Origin: Prevotella melaninogenica
GTDB lineage: Bacteria > Bacteroidota > Bacteroidia > Bacteroidales > Bacteroidaceae
DNA length: 64,000 nt
Assembly: GCF_003609775.1 (NCBI RefSeq)
Contig: NZ_AP018049.1
Location: 868,001-932,000, forward strand
Direction: 5' to 3'
How positions within the stretch are numbered: the stretch's first letter is position 1; each line of letters opens with the position of its first letter. Positions 45,923 through 56,516 of this stretch are shown here, in pieces. The translations under genes and the position numbers were made by a program. The notes below the pieces were generated by a model that worked only from the letters and a program-made list of their open reading frames with translations, was not told the origin of the DNA and searched no databases.

Positions 45923-47781
45923 TTATCACCCTCTACTTCACCAATCTTTCGTGAAGAATTGTCAGCTAACACGTCGTTGACTATGTTAGTAAGTTGCTCT
46001 TTCAATTCATTAATAAATTGAGAAGCATCATACTTTTTAGCTTCAATATCACGAAGCTTCTTCTCCCAGATACCCGTCAATTCGGCTGATGTAAGAAGTT
46101 TCTCGTGAATTGTATCAATGAGTGCAATACCTGTCTCCGTAGCTTCTATATTCTTTCTTTTACGACGAATATAATGGCGTTTGAAGAGCGTCTCAATAAT
46201 TCCTGCACGTGATGAAGGTCGACCGATACCGTTCTCCTTCATAGCAGCACGTAGGGTTTCGTCCTCAACAAACTTACCAGCTGTTTCCATTGCACGAAGC
46301 AAAGAGGCCTCGGTGTAATGCTTCGGAGGAGTTGTCTGCTTTTCGGTAAGGGTAGGGGTGTGCGGTCCTGATTCCCCTTTCTTAAAGGTAGGAAGTAAAG
46401 GAGAGGCTGTTGCGGTTCCTTCTTGGCTGTCATCAGATGGAGTAGAGGAGGAGCCTGCTGGTGTATCAATGCAAACTCTCCAACCCAAATCTAATATTTC
46501 TTTACCAGATACCTTAAACTCTATCTCGTCAACTTTGCCTAATACTGTTGTCGTAGAGAACTTACAATCGGGATAGAAAGCTGCGATAAAGCGACGAGCT
46601 ATGAGGTCGTATACCTTTTGCTCAGCATCTGTCAGTCCTTGTGGTAGTACACCTGTCGGAATAATAGCATGGTGATCTGTCACCTTTGAGGAATCAAAGA
46701 CGCGTTTTGTCTTAGGCAATGGCTTGCCACCCAAGGTCTTCACGATATCAGCATAAGGCTTTTTACCCGCAAAGGTAGTCTGAAAGAGTCCGTTCATTAT
46801 CTGTGGACACTTCGGATAGATATCATCAGAGAGAAACTGTGTGTCAACACGTGGATAAGTTGTAAGTTTACGTTCGTAGAGAGTTTGAATCGTATTGAGT
46901 GTCATTTCAGCAGAAAATCCAAACTTACGGTTACAATCTACCTGCAGAGAGGTGAGATCATAAAGTTGTTTAGGCTGTTCTGCCCCTTTCTTTTTTGCAA
47001 CGCTTGTAATCGTAAAAGGCTTTCCTTCAATCGTTGAGAAGGCTTGCTCACCTTCTTCTTTAGAGGTGAATTTACCCTTTGTTGCCGTAAACTGCGTATC
47101 ACGATAGACTGTAGCTAATACCCAATAAGGTTCTGGCTTAAAGTTATCTATCTCTTTCTGTCGCTGTACGATGAGTGCCAAGGTTGGTGTCTGTACTCGA
47201 CCAATTGAGAGAACCTGACCTCTACCATAACTATTGTTTCCATACTTTAATGTATAAAGGCGTGTGGCATTCATTCCTAACAGCCAGTCACCAATTGCAC
47301 GAGACAATCCTGCGAGGTAAAGTGGTTGATATTGCTCTTGTTCCTTTAAGTTAGCAAACCCCTCGCGAATAGCTTCATCCGTCATCGAAGATATCCAAAG
47401 ACGCTTCACAGGACATTTCACACCAGCCTTTTGCATTACCCACCGCTGAATTAATTCACCTTCCTGACCAGCGTCACCACAGTTGATAATCATCTCAGCC
47501 GACTGGTAAAGCTTCTCAATAACAGCAAACTGCTTCTTGATACCTTCGTCCTCAATGAGCTTAATACCAAAGCGAGGAGGTATCATTGGCAATGCAGCGA
47601 GACTCCAATACTTCCAGTTTGTGAAATAATCATTAGGCTCCTTCAACTCACAAAGGTGGCCGAAGGTCCATGTTACCTGGTAATTATTGCCTTCCATATA
47701 ACCATTACAAGCCTTATTGGCTCCAAGGATTCGAGCTATATCTTTAGCAACACTGGGTTTCTCTGCAATGCAAACTATCAT
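45913..47781 (-). CDS. topB: DNA topoisomerase III
   Basis: A type IA topoisomerase that passes single DNA strands, used in decatenation and with RecQ. The Toprim domain starts MIVCIAEKPS with Glu7, followed by CGDAGQEGE at 101-109. The active-site tyrosine is Tyr309 in TTYPRVDTQ. GIGRPSSRAGIIETL is the usual late motif. The 622-residue chain ends soon after it, with no C-terminal zinc fingers. TACCTTTG (47818-47825, minus strand) is a likely -7 element. Many topB genes are plasmid- or ICE-borne, but this one sits among housekeeping genes. Confidence 0.95.
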   Translation of the reverse strand: MIVCIAEKPSVAKDIARILGANKACNGYMEGNNYQVTWTFGHLCELKEPNDYFTNWKYWSLAALPMIPPRFGIKLIEDEGIKKQFAVIEKLYQSAEMIINCGDAGQEGELIQRWVMQKAGVKCPVKRLWISSMTDEAIREGFANLKEQEQYQPLYLAGLSRAIGDWLLGMNATRLYTLKYGNNSYGRGQVLSIGRVQTPTLALIVQRQKEIDNFKPEPYWVLATVYRDTQFTATKGKFTSKEEGEQAFSTIEGKPFTITSVAKKKGAEQPKQLYDLTSLQVDCNRKFGFSAEMTLNTIQTLYERKLTTYPRVDTQFLSDDIYPKCPQIMNGLFQTTFAGKKPYADIVKTLGGKPLPKTKRVFDSSKVTDHHAIIPTGVLPQGLTDAEQKVYDLIARRFIAAFYPDCKFSTTTVLGKVDEIEFKVSGKEILDLGWRVCIDTPAGSSSTPSDDSQEGTATASPLLPTFKKGESGPHTPTLTEKQTTPPKHYTEASLLRAMETAGKFVEDETLRAAMKENGIGRPSSRAGIIETLFKRHYIRRKRKNIEATETGIALIDTIHEKLLTSAELTGIWEKKLRDIEAKKYDASQFINELKEQLTNIVNDVLADNSSRKIGEVEGDKEK

Positions 47782-47949
47782 ACAATTTCTTCTTAGTTTT
47801 AAGCCATTTTACCTTTGCAAAGGTAAGAAAAATATTCTTTGTGACGGATTAAACTTATTTTATTGCCTGTCTTTCTTTCAATTTTCTTATGCCATCTAAG
47901 TTATTTTATCTAAATTTGTAGCACAGAAACGAACAAGAAAAATAAATTT

Positions 47950-48681
47950 ATGAGAGTTGGTCTCTTTATTCCATGTTACGTCGATGCACTTTATCCACAA
48001 GTTGGCGTAGCAACTTATAAGCTTTTAAAAAAGCTAAAAGTAGATGTAGTCTATCCCGAACGTCAGACTTGTTGTGGTCAACCAATGGCAAATGGTGGCT
48101 TTCAGCGTATGTCTGATCACCTTGCAGAACGTTTTGAGGATAAGTTTAAAAAATTCGATTATATAGTAACACCGAGTGTATCTTGTGCTGCTTTTGTGCG
48201 GGTTAATTACCCACAAATACTCGATCATGAGTGTCAGACACCTAAGAAAACAATGGAGTTGGTAGAATTCTTACATGATGTTCTGAAGGTAAAGGAACTT
48301 CCTGGAAGTTTTCCTCATGTCGTGTCTGTTCATAACTCTTGTCATGGTGTACGTGAGTTAACGCTTAGTACACCTTCAGAATTGCAAGAGAAGCCTGCAA
48401 ATAAGATCGTTGAATTATTGAAACTCAAGGAAGGTATTACGGTTAAAGAACCTGATCGCAAGGATGAATGTTGCGGTTTTGGTGGTATGTTTGCTGTTGA
48501 AGAACCTTATATCAGCACTGCTATGGGTAACGATAAAGTGAAACGCCACATGGATACGGGAGCTGAGTTTATCACTGGTTCGGATAGTTCATGCTTAATG
48601 CACATGCAGGGTGTAGCAGGAAAGAACCACTATCCTATTAAGTTCATGCATGTAGCTGAGATCTTAGCTGCAGGGTTATGA
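47950..48681 (+). CDS. lutA: L-lactate utilisation protein LutA
   Basis: First of the three LutABC proteins that oxidise L-lactate to pyruvate. The 243 residues contain two CCG (DUF224) cysteine-rich domains, one near RQTCCGQPMANGG and one near HNSCHGVREL...DECCGFGGMF, which bind an Fe-S or heterodisulfide-type centre. TAAATTTG at 47911-47918 is the likely -7 element. lutB starts 34 bp downstream. Confidence 0.95.
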   Translation: MRVGLFIPCYVDALYPQVGVATYKLLKKLKVDVVYPERQTCCGQPMANGGFQRMSDHLAERFEDKFKKFDYIVTPSVSCAAFVRVNYPQILDHECQTPKKTMELVEFLHDVLKVKELPGSFPHVVSVHNSCHGVRELTLSTPSELQEKPANKIVELLKLKEGITVKEPDRKDECCGFGGMFAVEEPYISTAMGNDKVKRHMDTGAEFITGSDSSCLMHMQGVAGKNHYPIKFMHVAEILAAGL

Positions 48682-48715
48682 TTTGTATGTAAAGATTATA
48701 AAAGACAAAAGAGTT

Positions 48716-50098
48716 ATGTCAACATATCATTCTAAAAAAGCAAAAGAGTTTCTGAAAAACCCTAAGAAGGTTGAACGACATGACCGTACATTTTGGTCAT
48801 TGCGTCAGAAAAGAGATGCTGCAGCGGCAGAATTACCAGAATGGGAGGATTTACGCGAACATGCAAGTCGAATAAAAGAGCATACAGCGACCCATTTAGC
48901 TGACTATTTAGAGCAATTCTCTAATAGTTTGGAACGTAATGGGGTTATTGTTCATTTTGCAAAAGATGCACAAGAGTTTAATGAAATGGTTTATGGGATA
49001 CTTGAATCTCATAAAGTAAAGAAACTCGTTAAATCTAAATCAATGCTGACCGAGGAATGTGAAATGAATCCTTATCTGATAAAGAGAGGAATCAATGTCG
49101 TTGAATCCGACCTTGGTGAGCGTATTCTTCAACTCATGCACTTGAAGCCTGCGCATATTGTTATGCCTGCTATTCACTTGACTCGTGATGAGATTGGAGA
49201 GATGTTTGAAGAGAAAGGAATCTCTAAAGAGAAAGGAAATCATGACCCAGCTTATCTTACACGTTGTGCGCGTGAAGATTTGCGTGGTGATTTTATGGAT
49301 GCTGAAGCAGGACTGACAGGTTGTAACTTTGGTGTTGCTGCGACAGGAGATTGTGTTGTCTGCACTAATGAAGGTAATGCTGACATGTCAACTTCAGTAC
49401 CTAAATTACATATTGTTGCCATGGGTATTGAGAAAGTTATTCCTGATTATGATTCGTTGGCAGTGTTCCAACGCTTATTAGCACGTAGTGGAACGGGACA
49501 ACCTTCAACTGCCTTTACCTCTCAATTCCGTAAGGCACGACCAGGAGGTGAGATGCATGTAATATTGGTAGATAATGGTCGTAGTGACATGATTGCTAAT
49601 AAAGAACATTGGATGACACTGAAATGTATTCGATGTGGTGCATGTATGAATACTTGTCCTGTCTATCGTCGTTCTGGAGGTTATTCATATAGTTACTTTA
49701 TTCCAGGCCCTATTGGAGTTAACCTTGGTATGCTTAAGAATCCAAAACTGCATAGTGGGAATGTGTCTGCATGCTCATTATGTTTGAGTTGTGATTGCGT
49801 TTGTCCTGCAAAGGTAACACCAGGTAGTCAGATTTATCGATGGCGTCAAAGCCTTGAGAAATATGGTACAGAGAATAAAGAAAAGAAGGTGATGGCAGAA
49901 GGAATGAAAGTTGTTTACGAAAACTATCATATTTATGATGCTTTACTTCGTAACTCATCAGTTGCCAATTACATACCAGAATCACTAATGGATATAAAGC
50001 TTAACCCATGGAGCATTGGACATACTATGCCTAAGTTTGCAAAAAAGCCTTTCCATGTTATATTTAAGCAAACAATGGAGGAATTGAAGCATGAATAA
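48716..50098 (+). CDS. lutB: L-lactate utilisation iron-sulfur protein LutB
   Basis: A 460-residue Fe-S electron-transfer subunit. The N-terminal two thirds form a LUD domain (VKSKSMLTEECEMNPYL, GCNFGVAATGDCVVCTNEGN; both read in pieces). The C-terminal part has ferredoxin-like cysteine motifs: CIRCGACMNTCPVYR and CSLCLSCDCVCPAKV. The frame is open to a TTG at 48683, but ATG 48716 is the natural start, giving a normal MSTYHSKKA opening. It overlaps lutC by 8 bp. Confidence 0.95.
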   Translation: MSTYHSKKAKEFLKNPKKVERHDRTFWSLRQKRDAAAAELPEWEDLREHASRIKEHTATHLADYLEQFSNSLERNGVIVHFAKDAQEFNEMVYGILESHKVKKLVKSKSMLTEECEMNPYLIKRGINVVESDLGERILQLMHLKPAHIVMPAIHLTRDEIGEMFEEKGISKEKGNHDPAYLTRCAREDLRGDFMDAEAGLTGCNFGVAATGDCVVCTNEGNADMSTSVPKLHIVAMGIEKVIPDYDSLAVFQRLLARSGTGQPSTAFTSQFRKARPGGEMHVILVDNGRSDMIANKEHWMTLKCIRCGACMNTCPVYRRSGGYSYSYFIPGPIGVNLGMLKNPKLHSGNVSACSLCLSCDCVCPAKVTPGSQIYRWRQSLEKYGTENKEKKVMAEGMKVVYENYHIYDALLRNSSVANYIPESLMDIKLNPWSIGHTMPKFAKKPFHVIFKQTMEELKHE

Positions 50099-50666
50099 AG
50101 AAGATTTATTTAGCAAATTACGACGTAATACAAAAGAACAATTTGATATGCCTGAGAAGTCTATTGAGGGTATTAAATATCAAGATGTAGTACAGCAATT
50201 CATTGAGATGAGTCATACTGTGGGTTGTGAAGTCATTGAGGCACAAGCTGAAGATGATATTAATAAACTGATACAAAAGGCTTATCCTGATGCTAAGGTG
50301 TTGGCTTCAAATGTACAAGGAATAAAGGCAGACCTTAATCCTGACACTGTTTCAAAGGCACAAGATCTCAATGGAACAGATGTTGGAATTCTTCAGGGAG
50401 AAATTGCTGTAGCAGAGAATGGATGTATATGGGTGCCACAAACAATGAAAGAAAGAGTTGTTTGTTTCATCTCAGAGAACCTTGTAATCCTTGTTCAACG
50501 TAACAATATCGTCAATAATATGCATGAAGCATATAAAAAGATTAACATGACAGACTATGGTTACGGCTGTTTTATATCCGGTCCAAGCAAAACAGCCGAT
50601 ATAGAACAAGCACTTGTTATGGGAGCACAAGCAGCACGTGGAGTCACAGTTATCATAAAGGGATAA
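50091..50666 (+). CDS. lutC: L-lactate utilisation protein LutC
   Basis: The third LutABC component, a 191-residue LUD-domain protein with no cysteine cluster. Family blocks are VGCEVIEAQ, ASNVQGI, VGILQGEIAVAENGCIWV, VCFISENLVILV and YGCFISGPSKTADIEQALVMGAQ (in pieces). The operon order lutA-lutB-lutC is the standard one. L-lactate could come from neighbouring bacteria in the same niche. Confidence 0.93.
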   Translation: MNKEDLFSKLRRNTKEQFDMPEKSIEGIKYQDVVQQFIEMSHTVGCEVIEAQAEDDINKLIQKAYPDAKVLASNVQGIKADLNPDTVSKAQDLNGTDVGILQGEIAVAENGCIWVPQTMKERVVCFISENLVILVQRNNIVNNMHEAYKKINMTDYGYGCFISGPSKTADIEQALVMGAQAARGVTVIIKG

Positions 50667-50789
50667 ACGTTAATTTTGTCAAAAACATAAATATAACGTA
50701 TTGTTAGGAGAGGTTTACGACTTTTTTTATTAACTTTGCAAGGAGAAAAAGAAAGTTAAAAATATAACTGATTTTTAATAAACATATAA

Positions 50790-52100
<1,311 letters not shown>

Positions 52101-52102
52101 AT

Positions 52103-52128
52103 CATTTAATCACTTCCGTGATTAAATG
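52103..52128 (+). terminator. First hairpin after eno
   Basis: A perfect 11-bp stem, CATTTAATCAC-TTCC-GTGATTAAATG, then AAATTTTAT. Confidence 0.65.
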
Positions 52129-52141
52129 AAATTTTATAGAG

Positions 52142-52190
52142 TAGGGGATAATTGCTTTCATAGGCGGTTATCTCCTATTTTTTTTATTTG
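52142..52190 (+). terminator. Second hairpin after eno, with T-run
   Basis: TAGGGGATAA pairs with TTATCTCCTA around a 17-base loop and is followed by a run of T, the better candidate for the true terminator. Confidence 0.65.
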
Positions 52191-52431
52191 TAGTTATGAC
52201 GAATACTGCAAAACTTCTCATAACATAAATAGATATTTTTGTTATACACTAAATTATTCAATGTATAATGCCATATTTTATTGCAATAAAACAATTTGCA
52301 TTTTAGCGTATGTTTTATTTGAAAATACATTACATTAATTTCTAAAATATACTCATTAACAAACTTCAAAAATACTATTTTAAACAACTAATGTAAGTTG
52401 CTTATCCTGATCAAGTTACAAAACAAGAAAA

Positions 52432-52512
52432 GAAAAGGTGCTTAGTTGGACTTTAATAAGGCGTTAATAGCATCTTAAAAGGGCGTCTTTAGCAAGCCAA
52501 TTAAGCCTTAAC
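52432..52512 (+). repeat. GGCGTTAG/AAGGTGCTT dispersed repeat, copy C5
   Basis: AAAAGGTGCTTAGTTGG, AAGGCGTTAATAG, AAAAGGGCGTCTTTAGCAAG and CCAATTAAGCCTTAA in the same order as C3. The DNA from here to about 53040 is very AT-rich and shows nothing recognisable. Confidence 0.6.
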
Positions 52513-53055
52513 TCACATGCAGTTTATCCTCAACAAAAAACAATGAGAAGAAATTTATTTACAAACACAATTCTTAATCAATTAGTGAAACGTAATATTT
52601 ATACTTCAATTCTTTATTAAGTTTATAAGATTTATCATTTTATTCTGGACCTTTTTTCATATTTCATTTTTCTCATTTAAGTTTTTTCGTAGATATTCTG
52701 TCGTATAAATCAGATGTATTTTTTAATAATACATATATTTTTGACATGAAAATAACTGTCGCTTAATGGCTTTTAATACTCCAAAACATATTTAAAATAT
52801 AATGAACATTATGATAAATAAAAACTTGTTACCCAAAATTACAAATAAAGATAAAGAGATTCTTCCCTGTTCTCTTTATACAAACTTTCAATATATATTG
52901 TGAAAGTTGGAGTAAAATTTGATTTTAGAAAAGAATAAATAATTTTCTTATAGGAAGGCTAAATATATCGTAGTTTTAAATAATCAAATCGTATAAGTAA
53001 AAAATAATACTCCTTCAGAATACTAAGAATATATTGTGATTGATCTCAGTATCTA

Positions 53056-53293
53056 TTAGAAAATGATTATACAAAAAATCCCTATCCCACCCTCGTCAAA
53101 TATGTTATAGTCAGCTAATGGTAATGCTATATGCAAAATGCAAACTACACCGTACAAGTCCGATAAGACATTATATGCTGGGAAATGCAACCTGCAGATA
53201 ATATTCCGAGACCCCGTACTCTGATGTAATGTTATTTTTAGCTCACACCTACAACATAATAAGACTACACCTAAAAATCTTTCTTTAATTTCT
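53056..53293 (-). pseudogene. GC-richer island with a start-less open frame
   Basis: In an AT-rich desert this stretch has ordinary base composition and an uninterrupted minus-strand frame of ~78 codons between two TAA stops. The translation includes STGSRNIICRLHFPAYNV and HIALPLADYNIFDEGGIG. It contains no methionine. It could be a decayed gene, or an open frame produced by a conserved non-coding repeat or RNA. No family is assigned. Confidence 0.3.
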
Positions 53294-53310
53294 TACTTTC
53301 TTTATAGAGT

Positions 53311-53766
53311 TTACTCCATTAATTCTGTTGTAAAGTTTAATGTCTGTATCTTCATATCAAGCTCACGTAATTGCTTTGACAAGTCATCTATTTTTTTACC
53401 TAAAGGCTTGATATCTATTGTTGTTACCATTTTTATTTCAGAACGGCTGTAGCGTTCCTGAGATTCTGATGCTTTGTTGAAGATTTCACGAAGTGACGTA
53501 ATACGTATAGAGAGGATATCACGCTCTGCCATCATTTCTGTTATAGTACGCCCTTCGCTAATAGTATTCATGTTAGTTTTGTTAATCTTGAATATTAAAG
53601 CAAAAAGTGTATTCAGACAGGCATCCATCTCTTTCATCAATTCTTTTGGTTCTTCAGAAGGCACATCACCTTCCTGTACACGAACATTATTTAGCACTCG
53701 ACTTTTAAGTTGTTCTATCCTTTTTTGCGTATCTTTACGGATTGCTAATGCTTCTGCTAATTTCAT
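53311..53766 (-). CDS. DIP1984-family (septicolysin-like) protein
   Basis: A 151-residue, mostly helical protein matching the DIP1984 family along its whole length: MKLAEALAIRKDTQKRIEQL, VQEGDVPSEEP, KINKTNMNT, RTITEMMAERDIL and SQERYSRSEIK (each seen as a block). Some members are annotated as septicolysin, a weakly supported toxin name; the real function is unknown. It lies 18 bp after the DUF2130 gene and should share its transcript. Confidence 0.88.
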   Translation of the reverse strand: MKLAEALAIRKDTQKRIEQLKSRVLNNVRVQEGDVPSEEPKELMKEMDACLNTLFALIFKINKTNMNTISEGRTITEMMAERDILSIRITSLREIFNKASESQERYSRSEIKMVTTIDIKPLGKKIDDLSKQLRELDMKIQTLNFTTELME

Positions 53767-53784
53767 TGCTATGTATTTTTATTA

Positions 53785-55179
53785 TTATTCTACTATATTC
53801 TGACTATTCTTACGTGATTCATCAAACTTTGCCTTCATTGTAGGATTCATGTACGTTAGCCTACGTATAGTGAGATCGTCTGTGTCTTTATTAGCAAGAC
53901 GAAGATTATTCTCACTACTTAAAAGTTCCTCACGTACCTTTTGAAGTTTTATAATTGTAGCATCAATATCCTTAATGGCATCATTAAACTTCTTTGATGC
54001 CATCTCATAATGGCGACCAAACTTAGTTTTAAAGTCTTCTATCTTATTTTCAAAATTGGTAACATCCACCTCTTTACTCTGTGAAAGGATAAGCTGCTTC
54101 TTATATTCTAAACTCTTCTTTGATGTTTGTACAAGAAGATTGATAAATGGAACAAAGAACTGTGGACGTATAACATACATCTTCGGATAAAGATGACTTT
54201 TATTTACAATACCTGTATTATAGAGTTCATTATCAGCTTCAAGCAAACTTACTAAAACAGCAAACTCACAACCTTTCTTCTTACGATCATCATCAAGCTT
54301 CTTCAAGAAGTCATCGTTCTTATGTTTGGTAGCAGTAGTATCCATTTCATTTTTCATCTCAAACATGATAGAGATATACTCAGTACCATCTTCTTCCGCA
54401 CGAAATATGAAATCCCCCTTTGTACCATCACTCGCATCATTATCTTTCTCAAAGTATGCAGTAGGCATCATTGGACGAATATACTGATCGAACTCAATAC
54501 TACAATGCTGTTCAAGTGTTTCACCAATCATCTTTGTAGACATCTTGGTTTTCAAATCTTTGTAGTAGTCTACCAAATCCTGCTTCATACGAAGTTCATT
54601 CTCATGATGCTTGATGAGTGATGCCTCATGAAGTTGTGCTTCACGCTTCTCTAATTCTGCAGCAGAACGAAGTTGAGAGATTTCTGTATCCTTTGCTTGA
54701 ACTTCCTTCTGAGCTTTACTTCGCTCTTCCATTATCGCAAGCTGCAACTTATTATCACTCTGTTCTATTGCAGATTTGAGTTTAGAAATCTGCTGATCTT
54801 TCTCAGCCAAAGCAATCATCATCTCACTCTTTTTCTGAGTGGCAATATTCTCTAATTGCGTCTTGAGAACTTCGATTTCAGCCGAGAATGCACTCCTCAA
54901 CTTTGTAAGTTCACTTTCCTTCTCACTCTTCAGCCGGTCAATCTCAGCGTCTTTGGCACCAAGTTCAAGTTCTTTCTTGGAGAGCTGGTGTTGGAAGGAT
55001 TGTTCTGTCTTAGCAGTTGCTAAGGCTTGCTCTGCTTTATGCTGCTCGTGAAGTTCAGCTATACGCCGATCAATCTCCTCATTAAACTCCGTATTCTTAA
55101 CCTGATTAACAATAGAAGCATAGTCTGCCTCGTCTACAGTAAAAACCTTGTGGCAGTTAGGGCATATTAATTCTTTCAT
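53785..55179 (-). CDS. DUF2130 coiled-coil protein
   Basis: A 464-residue protein with an N-terminal zinc-finger-like CPNCHKVF, a long coiled coil (~35-200, rich in E, K, Q, A), then the DUF2130 globular domain (EQHCSIEFDQYIRPMMPTAYFEKDND in pieces, GDFIFRAEE, EMKNEMDTTATKHKNDDF, RKKGCEFAVLVSLLE). The D...EMK arrangement recalls nuclease-like folds, which is only a suggestion. The first gene of a unit with the DIP1984-like gene. Confidence 0.9.
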   Translation of the reverse strand: MKELICPNCHKVFTVDEADYASIVNQVKNTEFNEEIDRRIAELHEQHKAEQALATAKTEQSFQHQLSKKELELGAKDAEIDRLKSEKESELTKLRSAFSAEIEVLKTQLENIATQKKSEMMIALAEKDQQISKLKSAIEQSDNKLQLAIMEERSKAQKEVQAKDTEISQLRSAAELEKREAQLHEASLIKHHENELRMKQDLVDYYKDLKTKMSTKMIGETLEQHCSIEFDQYIRPMMPTAYFEKDNDASDGTKGDFIFRAEEDGTEYISIMFEMKNEMDTTATKHKNDDFLKKLDDDRKKKGCEFAVLVSLLEADNELYNTGIVNKSHLYPKMYVIRPQFFVPFINLLVQTSKKSLEYKKQLILSQSKEVDVTNFENKIEDFKTKFGRHYEMASKKFNDAIKDIDATIIKLQKVREELLSSENNLRLANKDTDDLTIRRLTYMNPTMKAKFDESRKNSQNIVE

Positions 55180-55406
55180 GAATGTGATGTCTTTTGATAT
55201 CTAAAAAGTCTACTTACAGAACTCAGAACTTAACTCTTTACTGTCATTCTTTGTCGCTCGTTATCTATCGACTTTCATTTTAGCATAGAATAAATAAGTC
55301 AAATGCGAATATACAAAATATTTTGCTTATTTTAGATGAATAAACAAGAAAAAACACAAACTGACTATTAATTTCTATAGTTTATTATCACTTTACGAAT
55401 TAAAGT

Positions 55407-55508
55407 TCAATATTTATTACTCAGCTCCCCTTGTTTAATAAGAATGAAGAAGAGAATAACACAAAAGAATGACCATAAAATACGTTTTCTTAAAAGAATG
55501 GTACCCAT
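55407..55508 (-). pseudogene. Truncated copy of the small membrane immunity-like gene
   Basis: A 33-codon frame starting MGTILLRKRILWSFFCVILF and closing with a stop after ELSNKY. It matches the first ~30 residues of the gene at 58751-59095 (MDTIFLRRRILWPMFCVILF) with many identities, including the membrane helix. All residues after the helix are missing. It overlaps the Rhs-tail remnant in the same way as the intact pair overlaps. Confidence 0.8.
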
Positions 55509-55564
55509 GTGTATCCTCCTTCTTTTGAGAGACCAAAACGTGCAGAGGTGACATTTAGGCTCCC
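55490..55564 (-). pseudogene. Remnant of an Rhs tip (last ~24 codons)
   Basis: An open stretch ending in SLNVTSARFGLSKEGGYTW, then VPFF and a stop. It corresponds to SLNANPARFDMSKGGGRTW plus IPFF at the end of the Rhs tip at 59077. The upstream part is gone; the ankyrin gene ends 43 bp before it. It is the 3' scar of a replaced toxin module. From here to the DUF2130 start only AT-rich DNA is seen. Confidence 0.8.
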
Positions 55565-55607
55565 ACAAAGATTTTGATTCAAAATCATAATAATCAAAGA
55601 AACCATT

Positions 55608-56504
55608 TTAATAATGTTTTATATAATAATTGAAGTCTGCTTTATTTTTAGGAGCTATATCACGCATTATAACCCCATACATTCCACTTGGAATTGGTGA
55701 TTTCCAATAATCTAATCCCTTTTTCTTCAAGAAATTAACGACTTTCATTTTGTCTGTATATTCTTTAGAACCAATTGGATATATGCATTTACGTAGTTTA
55801 TATAGAATGTCTACTTCAAAAGTGGAATAATCAGGCTTATCCAAGTCTATTTCTGTAAACTTTCTGCGATACTCTGCTCCTTTTTGCAGAAGATATAACA
55901 TAATATCCATCCTACCATGAATCATACAATTTTCTATTGCACAACTTTCAGTAGTTGTTTCATAATTAATGTTTGCTCCTGCATCAACTAATAATTTAAC
56001 TTTCTCAAAGGAGGAAAAAACAGCAGCACTTAAAGCAAATTCTCTCATTGGTACAATCTCTCCCAAACCATTCTCCTGAACTCCACAAGCTGTTGAATTT
56101 GGATTTCCTCCATATTTCAGTAATAAAGCAAGTATTTTACTTGAGGGTCTAGTAAAGCGACAAGCTAGTAACACAGCACTTTGTCCAAAGTATTTAGTGG
56201 AGTCATTATGTGCATTAGGATCAGCTCCCAGCTCTAATAATTTTTTAACGGATTCTATTTTATTAGTACGTGTTGCTAACATCAAAAGAGTCTGCTTGTA
56301 CTTTGGATCTCGATAATCTACAGAAATATGCATCTGTAAAACTTGTTTAGAAATTTCTGTAGTATCTTCATCCTCAACAGCCTTTGCTAAAGACCATGCA
56401 GGCGTATATTTATACAACCTAAAATCATCTCCTAACATGTCGTTCACGTTAGGCTCGGTACACGAAGAACAAACAAACAATACTAAGAATAAAAGATGCC
56501 TCAT
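55608..56504 (-). CDS. Ankyrin-repeat lipoprotein, probable immunity to the lipase tip
   Basis: A 298-residue protein with a lipoprotein signal (LFLVLFVCSSC, Cys15). Four to five ankyrin repeats are visible between ~65 and ~210 (QTLLMLATRTNKIESVKKLLELGADPNA read in blocks, KILALLLKYGGNPNS, EKVKLLVDAGANINYE, MDIMLYLLQKGAEYR). It begins 12 bp after the stop of the lipase-tipped Rhs gene. Ankyrin proteins commonly neutralise secreted lipases and nucleases encoded next to them. A lipid anchor would place it in the envelope, where a lipase would act. The immunity role is inferred from position. Confidence 0.82.
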   Translation of the reverse strand: MRHLLFLVLFVCSSCTEPNVNDMLGDDFRLYKYTPAWSLAKAVEDEDTTEISKQVLQMHISVDYRDPKYKQTLLMLATRTNKIESVKKLLELGADPNAHNDSTKYFGQSAVLLACRFTRPSSKILALLLKYGGNPNSTACGVQENGLGEIVPMREFALSAAVFSSFEKVKLLVDAGANINYETTTESCAIENCMIHGRMDIMLYLLQKGAEYRRKFTEIDLDKPDYSTFEVDILYKLRKCIYPIGSKEYTDKMKVVNFLKKKGLDYWKSPIPSGMYGVIMRDIAPKNKADFNYYIKHY

Positions 56505-56516
56505 ATTTATAATAAT

